Assembly: GCA_947462685.1 (NCBI GenBank)
Contig: CANHPL010000006.1
Location: forward strand, 32,094 to 96,093
DNA length: 64,000 bases
Direction: 5' to 3'
From: Burkholderiaceae bacterium
GTDB lineage: Bacteria; Pseudomonadota; Gammaproteobacteria; Burkholderiales; Burkholderiaceae
Shown: positions 15,753 to 24,674 of the stretch, piece by piece
Numbering within the stretch: position 1 is the stretch's first letter
Layout of the letters: every line of letters begins with the position of its first letter
Notes under the pieces: model-generated
What the model was told of the DNA's origin: nothing
What the model saw: only the letters and a program-made list of their open reading frames with translations
Database searches by the model: none
Made by a program: the position numbers and the translations under genes

Positions 15753-16619
15753 CTATTTTTCTTTCTTACCTACTAATTTGCTAGTTTTGTAATCAAAGCG
15801 GTCAAATCCTGAAGCAATATCTCCAGTCATGTTGAGCTCAACTTCGTGAATGGCTTGATCTACATCTTGAAAACTAAATTTTAATTTTTCACCTTCAAGA
15901 CTTGGTTTCATAATAGGGTAGGTTTTTTCATCGATGCTTAAGGTACCGCCAACGCGCTGTTGGTATTGCACCAGTTGAAGTGTGCCTTTTTGGGTTGGGT
16001 GCACGCCATAAACGCCCCAAGTACCAGCAATCTTTGCAGGCACTACCCAATAGTAAGCGCGAGTAGGATTCCCAATCTCAATATCAGGCTCCCAATCTCC
16101 CATATGAAAGGAATTCGAAACAACCCTTGTACCAGGTTTCATATTCAGAATTTGGGGCTTTAACTGTAGATTTAACTCCGGCAATAAATAGAGTGTTAAA
16201 ACGGTTGCCGATGAAAAATCTTCTTTGAAAATATCACCATTGATGATTTTTACTCGCTCACCTACACCCGCACGATCTGCATTACGTTGTGCCAAACTGG
16301 CCATCTCAGGATTAAATTCAACACCAAATGCCTTTGCACCAAAATCTTTTGCCGCTGTAATAGCAATTTTGCCATCGCCAGCCCCAAGGTCATAAACAAT
16401 GTCGTTAGCAGATACTTTGGCAGTTCGCAACATTTGGGTTACTAAATCCGAACTCGTTGGTAACCAAATGACATCTTTACCAGATTGCCCTAGGCGGGGC
16501 TCATATTTTTCATCGCCATGTTTCGTATTATATTGAGCGTAACTTACCATGCTATTGCAACTAATAATAGCCACGATCACATATTTAAAAAAGACAGTTT
16601 TATAGTTCGTTAATTTCAT
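15753..16619 (-). CDS. Exported class I SAM-dependent methyltransferase-like protein
   Basis: The 288-aa product starts with a signal peptide (hydrophobic core about 8-27, SYA-Q cleavage near 28). It then has a class I methyltransferase core: DIVYDLGAGDGKIAITAAK (motif I, about 74-90), FGVEFNPEMASLAQRNA, VKIINGDIFKEDF and LTLYLLPELNLQLKP. The C-terminal about 90 residues form a separate beta-rich part. A methyltransferase in the periplasm is odd because S-adenosylmethionine is cytosolic. The N-terminus may instead be a membrane anchor, or the domain may have another use. Confidence 0.8.
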   Translation of the reverse strand: MKLTNYKTVFFKYVIVAIISCNSMVSYAQYNTKHGDEKYEPRLGQSGKDVIWLPTSSDLVTQMLRTAKVSANDIVYDLGAGDGKIAITAAKDFGAKAFGVEFNPEMASLAQRNADRAGVGERVKIINGDIFKEDFSSATVLTLYLLPELNLQLKPQILNMKPGTRVVSNSFHMGDWEPDIEIGNPTRAYYWVVPAKIAGTWGVYGVHPTQKGTLQLVQYQQRVGGTLSIDEKTYPIMKPSLEGEKLKFSFQDVDQAIHEVELNMTGDIASGFDRFDYKTSKLVGKKEK

Positions 16620-16654
16620 TCATATCACCATTTATAAAAATATTTTAAGCTAAC

Positions 16655-18976
16655 TTATTTACCAATTGGACCAAATTGGGGGGGGCTAACACGCCTCTTC
16701 GATGCTGCCTCGTAGGCACTCGCAATACGAATCAGGGAGTCTTCCATACCAGGCTCAACCCTAAATACCAATGAAAATGGTAATCCCGGTGCAGCTAACT
16801 GAGTTGGCTCTTCAGAAGTCTGCCCTATGTAAGATTGACCATCTTTCGATAATACATAGTTTGCATCATATGCCGTTTGGACATAACCCGCAGGGACTAA
16901 AACCTCAGTTAAACCTGCATTGGGTCCATAGAGCATTTCATTCCGAATCTGATTAATTTCACCGGGCTCTTCAGGCCAACCAATCTTTGCCGGTGGGAGT
17001 GGCGTATGTAATCTCACCAATACATCGAGTTGATTCTCCAGAATCACCATCATATCGACACGCCGCAATAACTCTCTGAGCATAATTCTTTCATCAACTC
17101 CCTGTCTTCCACCAAGTGGATTTCTAGGATCCGTCGTCTCTTCCCAGTTTTTAAAAGCAGATCGCTGATCATCTCCCCAAAATTTAGAGCGTTGGTTGAG
17201 CGTTGGCCAATCAATCAGTGTTTCCCGAAAACCCACAGCTTCCCAATCTGCTGCTCTTCGAGTCAAATATTGTTTAATATGGTATCTAAATGAATTTGCC
17301 AAAATTTGATGTTGAATCGTCGCAATGTTTAGATTTTTTGGGACTGGTATATTTAGATCGGCCAGCTCCACCAAGTAATCGATCGGAGCCATGGTTCCCG
17401 ACCCGAAAACTTTACCAGGCGCAAACTCGGTTGGCATAATCGCTTTCTCAAACTCCGGAAATACCGGTTGACCTACTTCATCTAAACGAAACAAAATATC
17501 TGGCATCATCACGGGCACAAGCCTTGCTAGAGCTTTTGTAAAATCGATATCCATTTGCTCAACTGATAAATCTTTCTGCCAAAGCGGATGGGAAGATTCT
17601 ACTAATGTTGCACCTAAATGATTGCCAAGTATGTCTTTAATTTCTTTCGTAGCTGCAAAAATAATCGGCTCTACAGCTTTGATACCGGGGTTAATCATCG
17701 ACTCTCGAACCACTCCAATACGCTTACCACTTAAATCGCCAGGCTTTGCATGGTGTGTAATGTGATCTTGATAACGTGTTTGTAAAATAGAACTTCGTGG
17801 AACAGTTGTATAAGGGTCACGAGGATCATAGTAGCCATGCTCTGGATCCTTAAGAGCATCTAATATCTTGGTGCAATCTGTTAATGTGCGGCACAAGATC
17901 CCCGTTCGATCACAATATATATCTGCACCAATGGCCCCTCCATCAAACCCCAACATGGCTTTATGGGGAAGTATCAATGCTAGCGAATTATGATTAGCAG
18001 GACCACGAGTAGACATTCTTGTCTCTTCACCTAAACTCGCCATGACTAAGTTCGTACTCACCGAAACTCCAGAACCTGAACTGGATCCTAATGAGGCAGA
18101 TCGCGTCGTATCATATGAATTCGATGGATTACCGCCCCAACTGGATCGTTGATAACCAAGCACGGAAGGCAACACTTTATCGGGATGATTTTTGCCGCCA
18201 GGATCACCCGCTCGTCCGTTGTATTCAGTCATGACTGCTTTGGCCATGATGATGGCACCTTTTTTGCGGAGTTGATCAACCAATAGATGATCACGCGCTG
18301 GAAAATCAATATCGTAAGCAGCATCTCCACCGCCCGTTGAACGCATGTCCTTGGTATCAAAAGCATCTTTAAATGAAAATGTCACACCATATAAAGGTAA
18401 GTTTTCCAGATCTGGATTTGAACCGTATTGCTGATCTAAAGCTGTTGCTTGTTCTACCGCATCTGGATGGTGTCGAAACATTTCACATACAGGTGGCGCA
18501 CCTTTAGGTAAGGGGCCTAAAGATGGATGTAAATCATACTCGCCACGACAAGTAACAGAGCGCTCGCCGCGTATATTTAATGTTGATAGTGCGTTCACTT
18601 GACCAGCGTTAGGTTTACCAACTATCATGCCAAACTGTTGCATAACCTCTGGATGCGATGCGGTATATTCCATTCTGCCAAATTCTAGCGGTGGGCCTTG
18701 ATAAAATTTTAAATTAGGCAGTAATTCACTTGCTTTGACAGTTGTTTGATCAAAGTCGATAGCCTCTCCAGCTCTTATAGTTCCGCTACTTGGAGGTATG
18801 TCAGCCCCATCTTGGGTAACCAACAAACTTGATGGGCCGTTATATTTTTTGATGCGAGCTATATATTGCTTTACTACGTCGACACAGGTCGTCCGCCCCT
18901 CCTGAATTGCTTGATGCAGATCCGCAATGCTTGCCTCCTCAACAAAAAAGTTTGAATATGAATTATTTTCTGTCAT
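16655..18976 (-). CDS. Long amidase-signature family hydrolase
   Basis: The 773-aa protein belongs to the amidase signature family. Visible are the catalytic Lys203 in SFKDAFDTKD, the cis-Ser region LGSSSGSGVSVS (about 296-307) and the nucleophile Ser322 in MSTRGPA. Typical members are 450-550 aa with the Lys near residue 80. Here about 110 extra residues lie between the N-terminal helix (IADLHQAIQEG...) and the core, and the C-terminal half is also long. No signal peptide is seen. The amide substrate is unknown. It is transcribed alone, divergent from the glutathione peroxidase gene. Confidence 0.85.
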   Translation of the reverse strand: MTENNSYSNFFVEEASIADLHQAIQEGRTTCVDVVKQYIARIKKYNGPSSLLVTQDGADIPPSSGTIRAGEAIDFDQTTVKASELLPNLKFYQGPPLEFGRMEYTASHPEVMQQFGMIVGKPNAGQVNALSTLNIRGERSVTCRGEYDLHPSLGPLPKGAPPVCEMFRHHPDAVEQATALDQQYGSNPDLENLPLYGVTFSFKDAFDTKDMRSTGGGDAAYDIDFPARDHLLVDQLRKKGAIIMAKAVMTEYNGRAGDPGGKNHPDKVLPSVLGYQRSSWGGNPSNSYDTTRSASLGSSSGSGVSVSTNLVMASLGEETRMSTRGPANHNSLALILPHKAMLGFDGGAIGADIYCDRTGILCRTLTDCTKILDALKDPEHGYYDPRDPYTTVPRSSILQTRYQDHITHHAKPGDLSGKRIGVVRESMINPGIKAVEPIIFAATKEIKDILGNHLGATLVESSHPLWQKDLSVEQMDIDFTKALARLVPVMMPDILFRLDEVGQPVFPEFEKAIMPTEFAPGKVFGSGTMAPIDYLVELADLNIPVPKNLNIATIQHQILANSFRYHIKQYLTRRAADWEAVGFRETLIDWPTLNQRSKFWGDDQRSAFKNWEETTDPRNPLGGRQGVDERIMLRELLRRVDMMVILENQLDVLVRLHTPLPPAKIGWPEEPGEINQIRNEMLYGPNAGLTEVLVPAGYVQTAYDANYVLSKDGQSYIGQTSEEPTQLAAPGLPFSLVFRVEPGMEDSLIRIASAYEAASKRRVSPPQFGPIGK

Positions 18977-19248
18977 TTTTATCTCGTAATAGTTTTTTAT
19001 GATGCTTTATTCTAAAGCTACTTATCCACATAATAATCGACTCCGTATAGCTTTTTATTGGAGTTGGTATTCTTTCACATTTACTCAAAGTACTTTTTAG
19101 GGAATCACCGACGAATGGAGTACAGTTAACTATGGAAAATTAAAGCATCACACAATATGAGAATTTCTAAGTCCATGCAAATGTACATTAATTTATATTA
19201 CACTCTAGTGATTATTTTTTCGAAAAATTTTTATATAGGTCATTTTTA

Positions 19249-19722
19249 ATGTTGCCAAATTTCTCTTTCAACCAAATCAACGGTACCCCAGATAACTTAC
19301 AAAATTACTCTGGCAAAGTTTTGCTTATTGTAAATGTTGCAAGTAAATGTGGATTTACAAATCAATATAGTGAACTGGAATTTTTATATCAAGCCCATCA
19401 TTCTGAAGGATTGGAAATAATGGCTTTTCCTTGTAATCAATTTGGTGGCCAAGAGCCTGGATCTCCAGAACAAATTCAAAGCTTTTGTGAAAGTAATTAT
19501 TCAGTGACCTTCCCTATTTTTGAAAAAATTGAGGTGAATGGTTCTAATACACATCCCTTTTACGACTTCTTAAAAAATGCTGCTCCCGGACTTTTAGGAA
19601 CAACGGCGATCAAATGGAACTTTACAAAATTCCTCATCAGTAAAGATGGATTGCAGATTAAGCGTTATGCCTCTGCTACCTCCCCAAAAGAAATCATGGC
19701 AGATATTAAAGAAATACTCTAA
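19249..19722 (+). CDS. Glutathione peroxidase family protein
   Basis: The 157-aa protein reduces hydroperoxides using glutathione or thioredoxin. It shows NVASKCGFTNQYSELE with the peroxidatic Cys, MAFPCNQFGGQEPG with the conserved Gln, and IKWNFTKFLI with the conserved Trp. This is the Cys tetrad pattern of bacterial BtuE/Gpx-type enzymes. The second Cys in AFPCNQF is typical of thioredoxin-dependent forms. No signal peptide, so cytosolic. A weak ribosome site (AGG) precedes the ATG. Confidence 0.9.
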   Translation: MLPNFSFNQINGTPDNLQNYSGKVLLIVNVASKCGFTNQYSELEFLYQAHHSEGLEIMAFPCNQFGGQEPGSPEQIQSFCESNYSVTFPIFEKIEVNGSNTHPFYDFLKNAAPGLLGTTAIKWNFTKFLISKDGLQIKRYASATSPKEIMADIKEIL

Positions 19723-19840
19723 ACCAGCTTTTAACATCTCTCCTAGCCTTGCCTGCCCCAAATTTACACGACTCAAAATCAAGCGTACCGCAATGTTTTG
19801 AGGGGTTGAATCCCACCTTCTAAGCCAACTTGACAAGTAA

Positions 19841-19866
19841 AAAGAGCCTTAAAGGCTCTTTTTTAT
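19841..19866. terminator. Bidirectional Rho-independent terminator
   Basis: AAAGAGCC and GGCTCTTT pair around a 5-base loop, followed by TTTTATTTAT on the plus strand and by TTTTTACTTG on the minus. It lies between the convergent glutathione peroxidase and Bug genes and could serve both. Confidence 0.8.
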
Positions 19867-19911
19867 TTATTCCCACAGAGGCATTATTTCAACCTCACGC
19901 TTCAGCAACTT

Positions 19912-20889
19912 TTAATCAGACTTGATTTTATTTTCAGTAATTAATTTTGAATACTTAGCATTTTCTGAACTGAGAAAAGACTTAAATTCATCCATACTAG
20001 TTGCTTGCGCTTGAACACCTAAAGCTGCAAATCTCTCTTTGATTTCTGGATCACCCATAATTTTTACCAAAGCAGCATGGTATCTATCCTGAATATCTTT
20101 TGGTGTGCCAGCTGGCAAATATACGCCCCACCAAGATAAGGCAGCAAATCCCGGTAAGCCTGCTTCAGAAAAAGTTGGCACTCCCGGAACTAATGAAGTT
20201 CTAGCATTACTTGTAATAGCTAATGGGCGGATTTTTCCTGATTTAATGTGCTCTGCTGCAGGTAATGCGTCTGATACGATAAAGTCAATTTGTCCTGCCA
20301 TTAAATCAATCAATGCTAAACCACCGCCTTTATAAGGCACATGAGTCATTTTAATGTTTGCTTCACGCATAATCATTTCTGTTGCGATATGCGACATACT
20401 ACCTGGACCACTTGTACCAAAATTTAAAGTGTCTGGTTTAGATTTTGCTGCATTAAGTAAATCTTGGAGCGTTTTATATGGTGAGTTAGCTGGTACAACT
20501 AGTACATTGGGACCCGAAGCAGTCAGTGCAATCGGAATAAAGTCCTTATCCATACTATAAGAAACTTTGCTGAGTAAAGGATTAATCAATGCAGGTCCAA
20601 TATTACCAAGTACAAAAGCATACCCATCAGCTGGTTGACGGGCTGCGTAATCCATACCAATAGAACCTGCCGCACCACCCTTGTTTTCAACAATAATAGG
20701 CTGACCCCACAGATCATTTAATTTCTTAGCCATTAAGCGCCCCATTAAATCAGAACTGCCACCGGCTGGGTAAGTAACAATAAAGCGCACTGGCTTTATT
20801 GGGAAAGTTTGCGCAAAAACATTTAAAGAACAACAAGCAAATAGAATACAAAAAAACTTCATTAGATTGCGTTGATATGTCTTAGTCAT
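19912..20889 (-). CDS. Bug-family periplasmic substrate-binding protein
   Basis: The 325-aa protein has a signal peptide (hydrophobic core about 10-25, cleavage near FA-QT). The Bug fold follows: FPIKPVRFIVTYPAGGSSDLMGR, IVENKGGAAGSIGMDYAA, HVPYKGGGLALIDLMAGQIDFIVSD, LPAGTPKDIQ. It is a solitary gene with no transporter membrane components nearby. The ligand is unknown; family ligands are mostly carboxylates and amino acids. Confidence 0.9.
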   Translation of the reverse strand: MTKTYQRNLMKFFCILFACCSLNVFAQTFPIKPVRFIVTYPAGGSSDLMGRLMAKKLNDLWGQPIIVENKGGAAGSIGMDYAARQPADGYAFVLGNIGPALINPLLSKVSYSMDKDFIPIALTASGPNVLVVPANSPYKTLQDLLNAAKSKPDTLNFGTSGPGSMSHIATEMIMREANIKMTHVPYKGGGLALIDLMAGQIDFIVSDALPAAEHIKSGKIRPLAITSNARTSLVPGVPTFSEAGLPGFAALSWWGVYLPAGTPKDIQDRYHAALVKIMGDPEIKERFAALGVQAQATSMDEFKSFLSSENAKYSKLITENKIKSD

Positions 20890-21135
20890 ACGGTTTCTCC
20901 TAAGTTAATTTTTATAACTAATAATTTTAATTTTGTTAGATTATATATCTAATTTATGTTGATTTTGAATTGACCTAATTTTTAATACCATTCGCAAAGA
21001 AAGAAATTTTTGATAATTTATCCCTAAAAGGAGTAAAAAATGCCTAAAGGTCAATAGATTAAATCCGTCTATCAACAGAGTTCATTAGCTTAAAAAATAA
21101 AAAGTACTTATGAAAGCTCGCATCATGCTTAAGCG

Positions 21136-21432
21136 ATGAAGCAAGCAACTGATTTATATCAGCCGTCAAACCGAAAACAAGAAGTCTTACCAGATGTTGC
21201 CTATCCCTTCCTCGACAAAACGGTCACGGTCACGACTTGTGGTCGAATCTTTTTAGATAACAAGAAGATACATCTCAGTACCGTCTTTGCTGGACACGAT
21301 GTAGGGCTTCGTCAAGTCGAAGAAGATGTTTGGTTAGTGAGTTTTTATGGATTACGATATGGGTTACTTTGATGGAGTCTCGAATGGTAAATTCCTTAGA
21401 ATCCTTTAGGTCCCAAAGTAATCGGGATGTGA
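21136..21432 (+). pseudogene. Decayed 3' end of an IS481-type transposase
   Basis: The frame from 21136 encodes LYQPSNRKQ, VTVTTCGRIFLDNKKIHLS and VFAGHDVGLRQVEEDVWLVSF, the C-terminal domain of IS481-family transposases. After WLVSF the expected MDYDMGYFD continues one frame over at 21347, following a T5 run (21342-21346). The expected end NPLGPKVIGM then reappears in the original frame at 21400-21432. Two compensating indels therefore break the end. The N-terminal catalytic part is absent. The element is an inactive remnant. Confidence 0.75.
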
Positions 21433-21440
21433 TCGGAAAA

Positions 21441-21488
21441 GTGTAAAGTATGTGCTCGGTACAAAGTGTAAACCATGTGTCCGGTACA
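21441..21488. repeat. Tandem 23-bp IS-end-like repeats
   Basis: GTGTAAAGTATGTGCTCGGT and GTGTAAACCATGTGTCCGGT begin two 23-base copies (21441-21463, 21466-21488) that match at 19 of 23 positions. They lie 9 and 34 bases after the transposase stop, where the right terminal repeat of an IS481-type element is expected. Confidence 0.55.
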
Positions 21489-21503
21489 GACCCCTGGTGG
21501 TTT

Positions 21504-21549
21504 TGGTGGCCGGGGCGGAATCAAACCACCGACACAAGGATTTTCAACT
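21504..21549 (-). repeat. 3' fragment of tRNA-Phe (attachment-site-like)
   Basis: Read on the minus strand, this is the anticodon loop to CCA end of a tRNA-Phe: TTGAAAATCC (anticodon GAA), a T-arm GGTGG-TTTGATT-CCGCC, then CCGGCC-A-CCA. The 5' half is missing and the T-loop has T where C56 is invariant, so it is not a working tRNA. Such fragments are left where integrative elements insert into tRNA 3' ends. Confidence 0.75.
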
Positions 21550-21574
21550 CTCCGATAGACGCAACTTCAATAAT

Positions 21575-21790
21575 CTATAGTTTTTCAGTCGGCTTTAAGT
21601 TAGAGAAATTTACAGTCGTTGTTATAGACATATCAAAGTATTCTGTCGTGTCAGTTTTAGGGTCTTCCCAAAACTTTTTTTCACTAGCTTCATCTTTAAA
21701 ATTAGGAATAGGTTTTAACTTTTTATTTTTATTCAACATCGAAGCATATGGGGTTTTTCGAGGATTCGTAAAGTCATATTCATTACGCAT
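21575..21790 (-). CDS. CopG/BrnA-like antitoxin (orphan)
   Basis: The 71-aa product starts MRNEYDFTNPRKTPYA and contains FKDEASEKKFWEDPKTDTTEYFDMS, patterns seen in CopG/BrnA-type antitoxins. I chose the ATG at 21790, which has AAAGG 7 bases before it, over an upstream in-frame ATG at 21856 inside the preceding gene. No BrnT-like toxin is adjacent, so it may be an orphan or belong to the neighbouring toxin module. The gene ends just before the tRNA-Phe fragment. Confidence 0.5.
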   Translation of the reverse strand: MRNEYDFTNPRKTPYASMLNKNKKLKPIPNFKDEASEKKFWEDPKTDTTEYFDMSITTTVNFSNLKPTEKL

Positions 21791-21813
21791 AGTTTTACCT
21801 TTAATAAAATTGG

Positions 21814-22176
21814 TTATGCCATTTTTAAAGATACGTGTGTACTTAATTCGTCCCAAGGTGCTGACAACTTCCGCCCATCTTGTAACAACAATCCAGCCGC
21901 TAGAAGAACACTTACATCATGATGAACATTTTTATAATCTCTTCCTAAAGATAAGGCCAAAGATTTAACATTATCAGCCCCATTTTGTCTTACATATCTC
22001 AATAAATCTAAACGTCGCGGCGATAGGGTGTCCAGCATCGTTTGAACATCCAAAAATGTAACATTCGTTTCATTTACTTCAACTCCCTTAGACGCTTGAT
22101 TCCAAGCATTTGTAAAGCGAGTGGTCATATCTTGAAGACTTCCAACATGGACTTGAACTTTAGTTGAATTTTTCAT
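21814..22176 (-). CDS. HVO_A0114-type HTH regulator, probable antitoxin
   Basis: The 120-aa protein has VHVGSLQDMTTRFTNAWNQASKG at the N-terminus, VTFLDVQTMLDTLSPRRLDLLRYV, and a winged-helix core (NVKSLALSLGRDYKNVHHDVSVLLAAGLL). This matches the HVO_A0114 family of putative DNA-binding regulators that are commonly coupled to DUF6516 genes. The start lies inside the end of the upstream DUF6516 gene (17-base overlap), so the two are co-translated. Likely role: antitoxin and autorepressor of the pair (inference). Confidence 0.75.
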   Translation of the reverse strand: MKNSTKVQVHVGSLQDMTTRFTNAWNQASKGVEVNETNVTFLDVQTMLDTLSPRRLDLLRYVRQNGADNVKSLALSLGRDYKNVHHDVSVLLAAGLLLQDGRKLSAPWDELSTHVSLKMA

Positions 22177-22495
22177 GTTTAATCCTTTCTATGTCTGCTA
22201 AGAAATCTGCTACAAGTTTCTCAACAGTAACAAATTTATAAGGAACTTCAACTTCATTAATATGTTTATGATCACCTTTACCACGCTCATTGTCATACCC
22301 AACAATTCTTAAGCCATCTCGTCCATAAAATAATCTGTACTTCAAACCATGAGGTCTATCTTTAGTCGGCTTAGGTAATTTCCAAATCACCATTTCTACA
22401 ATCAATCCCTCTGGGAAAAGGGTTTTGTCGTAGAAGATTCTTTGAGCAATCATATGGTCATTGTAACCATACTTTAATATGGTGTCAATAACCAT
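22160..22495 (-). CDS. DUF6516 (TumE-type) probable toxin
   Basis: The 111-aa protein contains EGLIVEMVIWKLPKP, HGLKYRLFYGRDGLRIVGYDNERGKGDHKH and EKLVADFLADIERI, the signature of DUF6516/TumE-family proteins. They occur as the toxin half of toxin-antitoxin pairs with HTH partners like the next gene. The molecular target is not known to me. The start ATG at 22495 is supported by length; an internal ATG at codon 15 is possible. The pair sits in a mobile-element scar beside tRNA genes. Confidence 0.75.
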   Translation of the reverse strand: MVIDTILKYGYNDHMIAQRIFYDKTLFPEGLIVEMVIWKLPKPTKDRPHGLKYRLFYGRDGLRIVGYDNERGKGDHKHINEVEVPYKFVTVEKLVADFLADIERIKHEKFN

Positions 22496-22583
22496 TTTAA
22501 TTGTGGGTTAATTTGTGAAAAGTTCCTCCTAGTTTAACTCTTGAGATATTCTTTCAACTCAAATTAGTAGGATTATTGAAGAA

Positions 22584-22781
22584 ATGAAAGAGCCTTTAGG
22601 GGGATTAGATAAATCAGGGAATATTTCTGAGAAGAGTCTTAAAAAACTTAATGGTAACTTATTAACTCACAAACAAATGCTTTCGGAGATACTAAAAAAT
22701 CCTGAGGTTAAAGCAGAATTAAAAAAATATAAAATGAATTGTTTTGAAAAGTGTAAAAAATTGGCCAGAACAGACCCTTGA
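22584..22781 (+). CDS. Small hypothetical protein, possible antitoxin fragment
   Basis: The 65-aa frame includes LTHKQMLSEILKNPEVKAELKKYK, which resembles the N-terminal helix of XRE-type antitoxins (a dPevraeY-like segment), but the helix-turn-helix itself is absent. It is divergent from the DUF6516 gene and ends 5 bases before the tRNA-Asp end. It may be a truncated gene or not expressed. Only a weak AGGA lies about 10 bases before the ATG. Confidence 0.35.
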   Translation: MKEPLGGLDKSGNISEKSLKKLNGNLLTHKQMLSEILKNPEVKAELKKYKMNCFEKCKKLARTDP

Positions 22782-22786
22782 CTTAT

Positions 22787-22863
22787 TGGCGGAGCGGACG
22801 GGACTCGAACCCGCGACCCTCGGCGTGACAGGCCGATATTCTAACCAACTGAACTACCGCTCC
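22787..22863 (-). tRNA. tRNA-Asp (GTC)
   Basis: A 77-base cloverleaf on the minus strand: GGAGCGG acceptor, D-arm with AGTTGGTTAGAAT, anticodon loop CTGTCAC (GTC), T-loop TTCGAGT and encoded CCA end. It is the last of three tRNA genes downstream of gltX. Confidence 0.95.
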
Positions 22864-22879
22864 TTCTTTTGCCATGTTA

Positions 22880-22955
22880 TGGCGTCCCCAGGGGGATTCG
22901 AACCCCCGTACTCACCGTGAAAGGGTGATGTCCTAGGCCTCTAGACGATGGGGAC
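22880..22955 (-). tRNA. tRNA-Glu (TTC)
   Basis: A 76-base cloverleaf: GTCCCCA acceptor, anticodon loop CTTTCAC (TTC), T-arm GGGGG-TTCGAAT-CCCCC and encoded CCA. It charges with the product of the adjacent gltX gene. Confidence 0.95.
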
Positions 22956-23024
22956 CTAGCACTACGGTACAACTAATTATTCACTGTCACCTGAATAAAT
23001 GTAAAACATATTTTAATTGCATTC

Positions 23025-23100
<76 letters not shown>

Positions 23101-23204
23101 GATCGTATTAGCTCTAAAACTAGCACTACTTAAAAACGATCGTTTTATTAGCAATCAAAACAATCTAGTATTTTAGCCTATTTTTATGTAATTAAGCAAT
23201 AACC

Positions 23205-24641
23205 CTATACGACTTTAATAATAGAAAGTCGTTTTACGACCTCTTCTTTGCCGATAATGGCCATCATTGCGTCAATGGCAGGAGTCTGCGTCGTTGCAAA
23301 CATGAGATATCGGATGGGCATTGCTAAAGCTGGCATCTTCATACCATGCGTTGTTAGGACGGATTTCATTGCCACAGCAATCGCTTCTTTTGTGCCGTCA
23401 GTAGCTTGAAACAATTCAACAAAATCATGAATCGCTGAATAAACATCTGACTGTACCATCTTCCCAAATTCCTCAGAATTTTTGTCATGAACTGGGGTGT
23501 CCATATAAAATAGTTTTGCTCCTTGAGCGATTTCAATAAGAGTGTTTGCCCGTGCTTTAAGTAAATCCACTACTACAACAAAGTCAGGGCCACCCTTGGC
23601 TTGCTCACCATCAAAAACAATTCCTTCTTTTTTCGCAAAGGGAATCGTTCTTGTTGCTAAAGCTTGGCTATCGGCATGTTGGATATAGTGATGATTCAGA
23701 AAAATCAGTTTTTCCGGGCTAAATTGCGCTGGTGATTTACCTAAACTTTCCAAATCAAACCAACCAATAAACTGCTCTTTTGTAAAGATTTCTGCATCGC
23801 CATGCGACCAGCCTAGACGAGCTAAATAATTGAGAATCGCTTCTGGTAAATACCCCGCTTCTTGATAGTCTCTCACACTCATTGCACCATTGCGTTTACT
23901 CATCTTCTCGCCCTGCTCATTGAGCACAGTCGGTAAATGTCCATACACTGGCAACTGCCCTCCTAAGGCATGAATGATATTAATTTGTCTAGGGGTGTTA
24001 TTAATATGATCATCACCCCGAATCACATGGGTAATCTTCATATCTAAGTCATCGACCACTACACAAAAGTTATAGGTCGGGGTACCATCGGGTCTTGCAA
24101 TCACAAGGTCATCTAACTCTTCATTCGAAATCGAGATCACTCCCTTGACCGCGTCTTTCCAAACAACATTGCCATCGATGGGATTTTTAAATCTCACAAC
24201 AGGTTTTACCCCTTCTGGAATCGGGGGTAATTGCTTGCCAAGTTCTGGTCGCCAAGTGCCGTTGTAGCGTGGCTTTTCTTTATTTGCAATTTGTGCATCA
24301 CGCAGGGTATTGAGCTCTTCTTCACTCATATAGCAATAGTAAGCAAGTCCAGCATCAATCATTTGCTTCAGTGTCGCTTGGTAACGCTGTAAGCGTTGCA
24401 TTTGATAAAACGGGCCTTCGTCAATATCAAGCCCTAACCACTGCAAGCCCTCAATAATGACATCAACTGCTTCTTGGGTCGAACGTTCTTGATCTGTATC
24501 TTCAATGCGCAGAATAAAATCGCCACCTTTTGCTCTCGCGAATGCCCAAGGATAGAGCGCACTTCTAAGATTACCTAGATGAATAAAACCTGTGGGACTA
24601 GGCGCGAATCGTGTACGAATACGTGTTGTTGAATTTTCCAT
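23205..24641 (-). CDS. gltX: Glutamyl-tRNA synthetase
   Basis: The 478-aa class I synthetase attaches glutamate to tRNA-Glu. It has the HIGH-type motif in [15 protein letters not shown] (near residue 13-27), the glutamate-site [19 protein letters not shown] and the KMSKR motif in GEKMSKRNG. Length is normal. Its own cognate tRNA-Glu lies just downstream, in a tRNA-Ala/Glu/Asp cluster on the same strand. The start [16 protein letters not shown] is the natural family N-terminus. Confidence 0.97.
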   Translation of the reverse strand: MENSTTRIRTRFAPSPTGFIHLGNLRSALYPWAFARAKGGDFILRIEDTDQERSTQEAVDVIIEGLQWLGLDIDEGPFYQMQRLQRYQATLKQMIDAGLAYYCYMSEEELNTLRDAQIANKEKPRYNGTWRPELGKQLPPIPEGVKPVVRFKNPIDGNVVWKDAVKGVISISNEELDDLVIARPDGTPTYNFCVVVDDLDMKITHVIRGDDHINNTPRQINIIHALGGQLPVYGHLPTVLNEQGEKMSKRNGAMSVRDYQEAGYLPEAILNYLARLGWSHGDAEIFTKEQFIGWFDLESLGKSPAQFSPEKLIFLNHHYIQHADSQALATRTIPFAKKEGIVFDGEQAKGGPDFVVVVDLLKARANTLIEIAQGAKLFYMDTPVHDKNSEEFGKMVQSDVYSAIHDFVELFQATDGTKEAIAVAMKSVLTTHGMKMPALAMPIRYLMFATTQTPAIDAMMAIIGKEEVVKRLSIIKVV

Positions 24642-24674
24642 AGCCGTTATTATCCCACGCTTATATGTTGTTGC

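Noticed and set aside
21450..21968. A 172-codon open frame on the plus strand
   Set aside because: It crosses the IS end repeats, the tRNA-Phe fragment and runs antisense to two probable toxin-antitoxin genes, so it is a chance frame.
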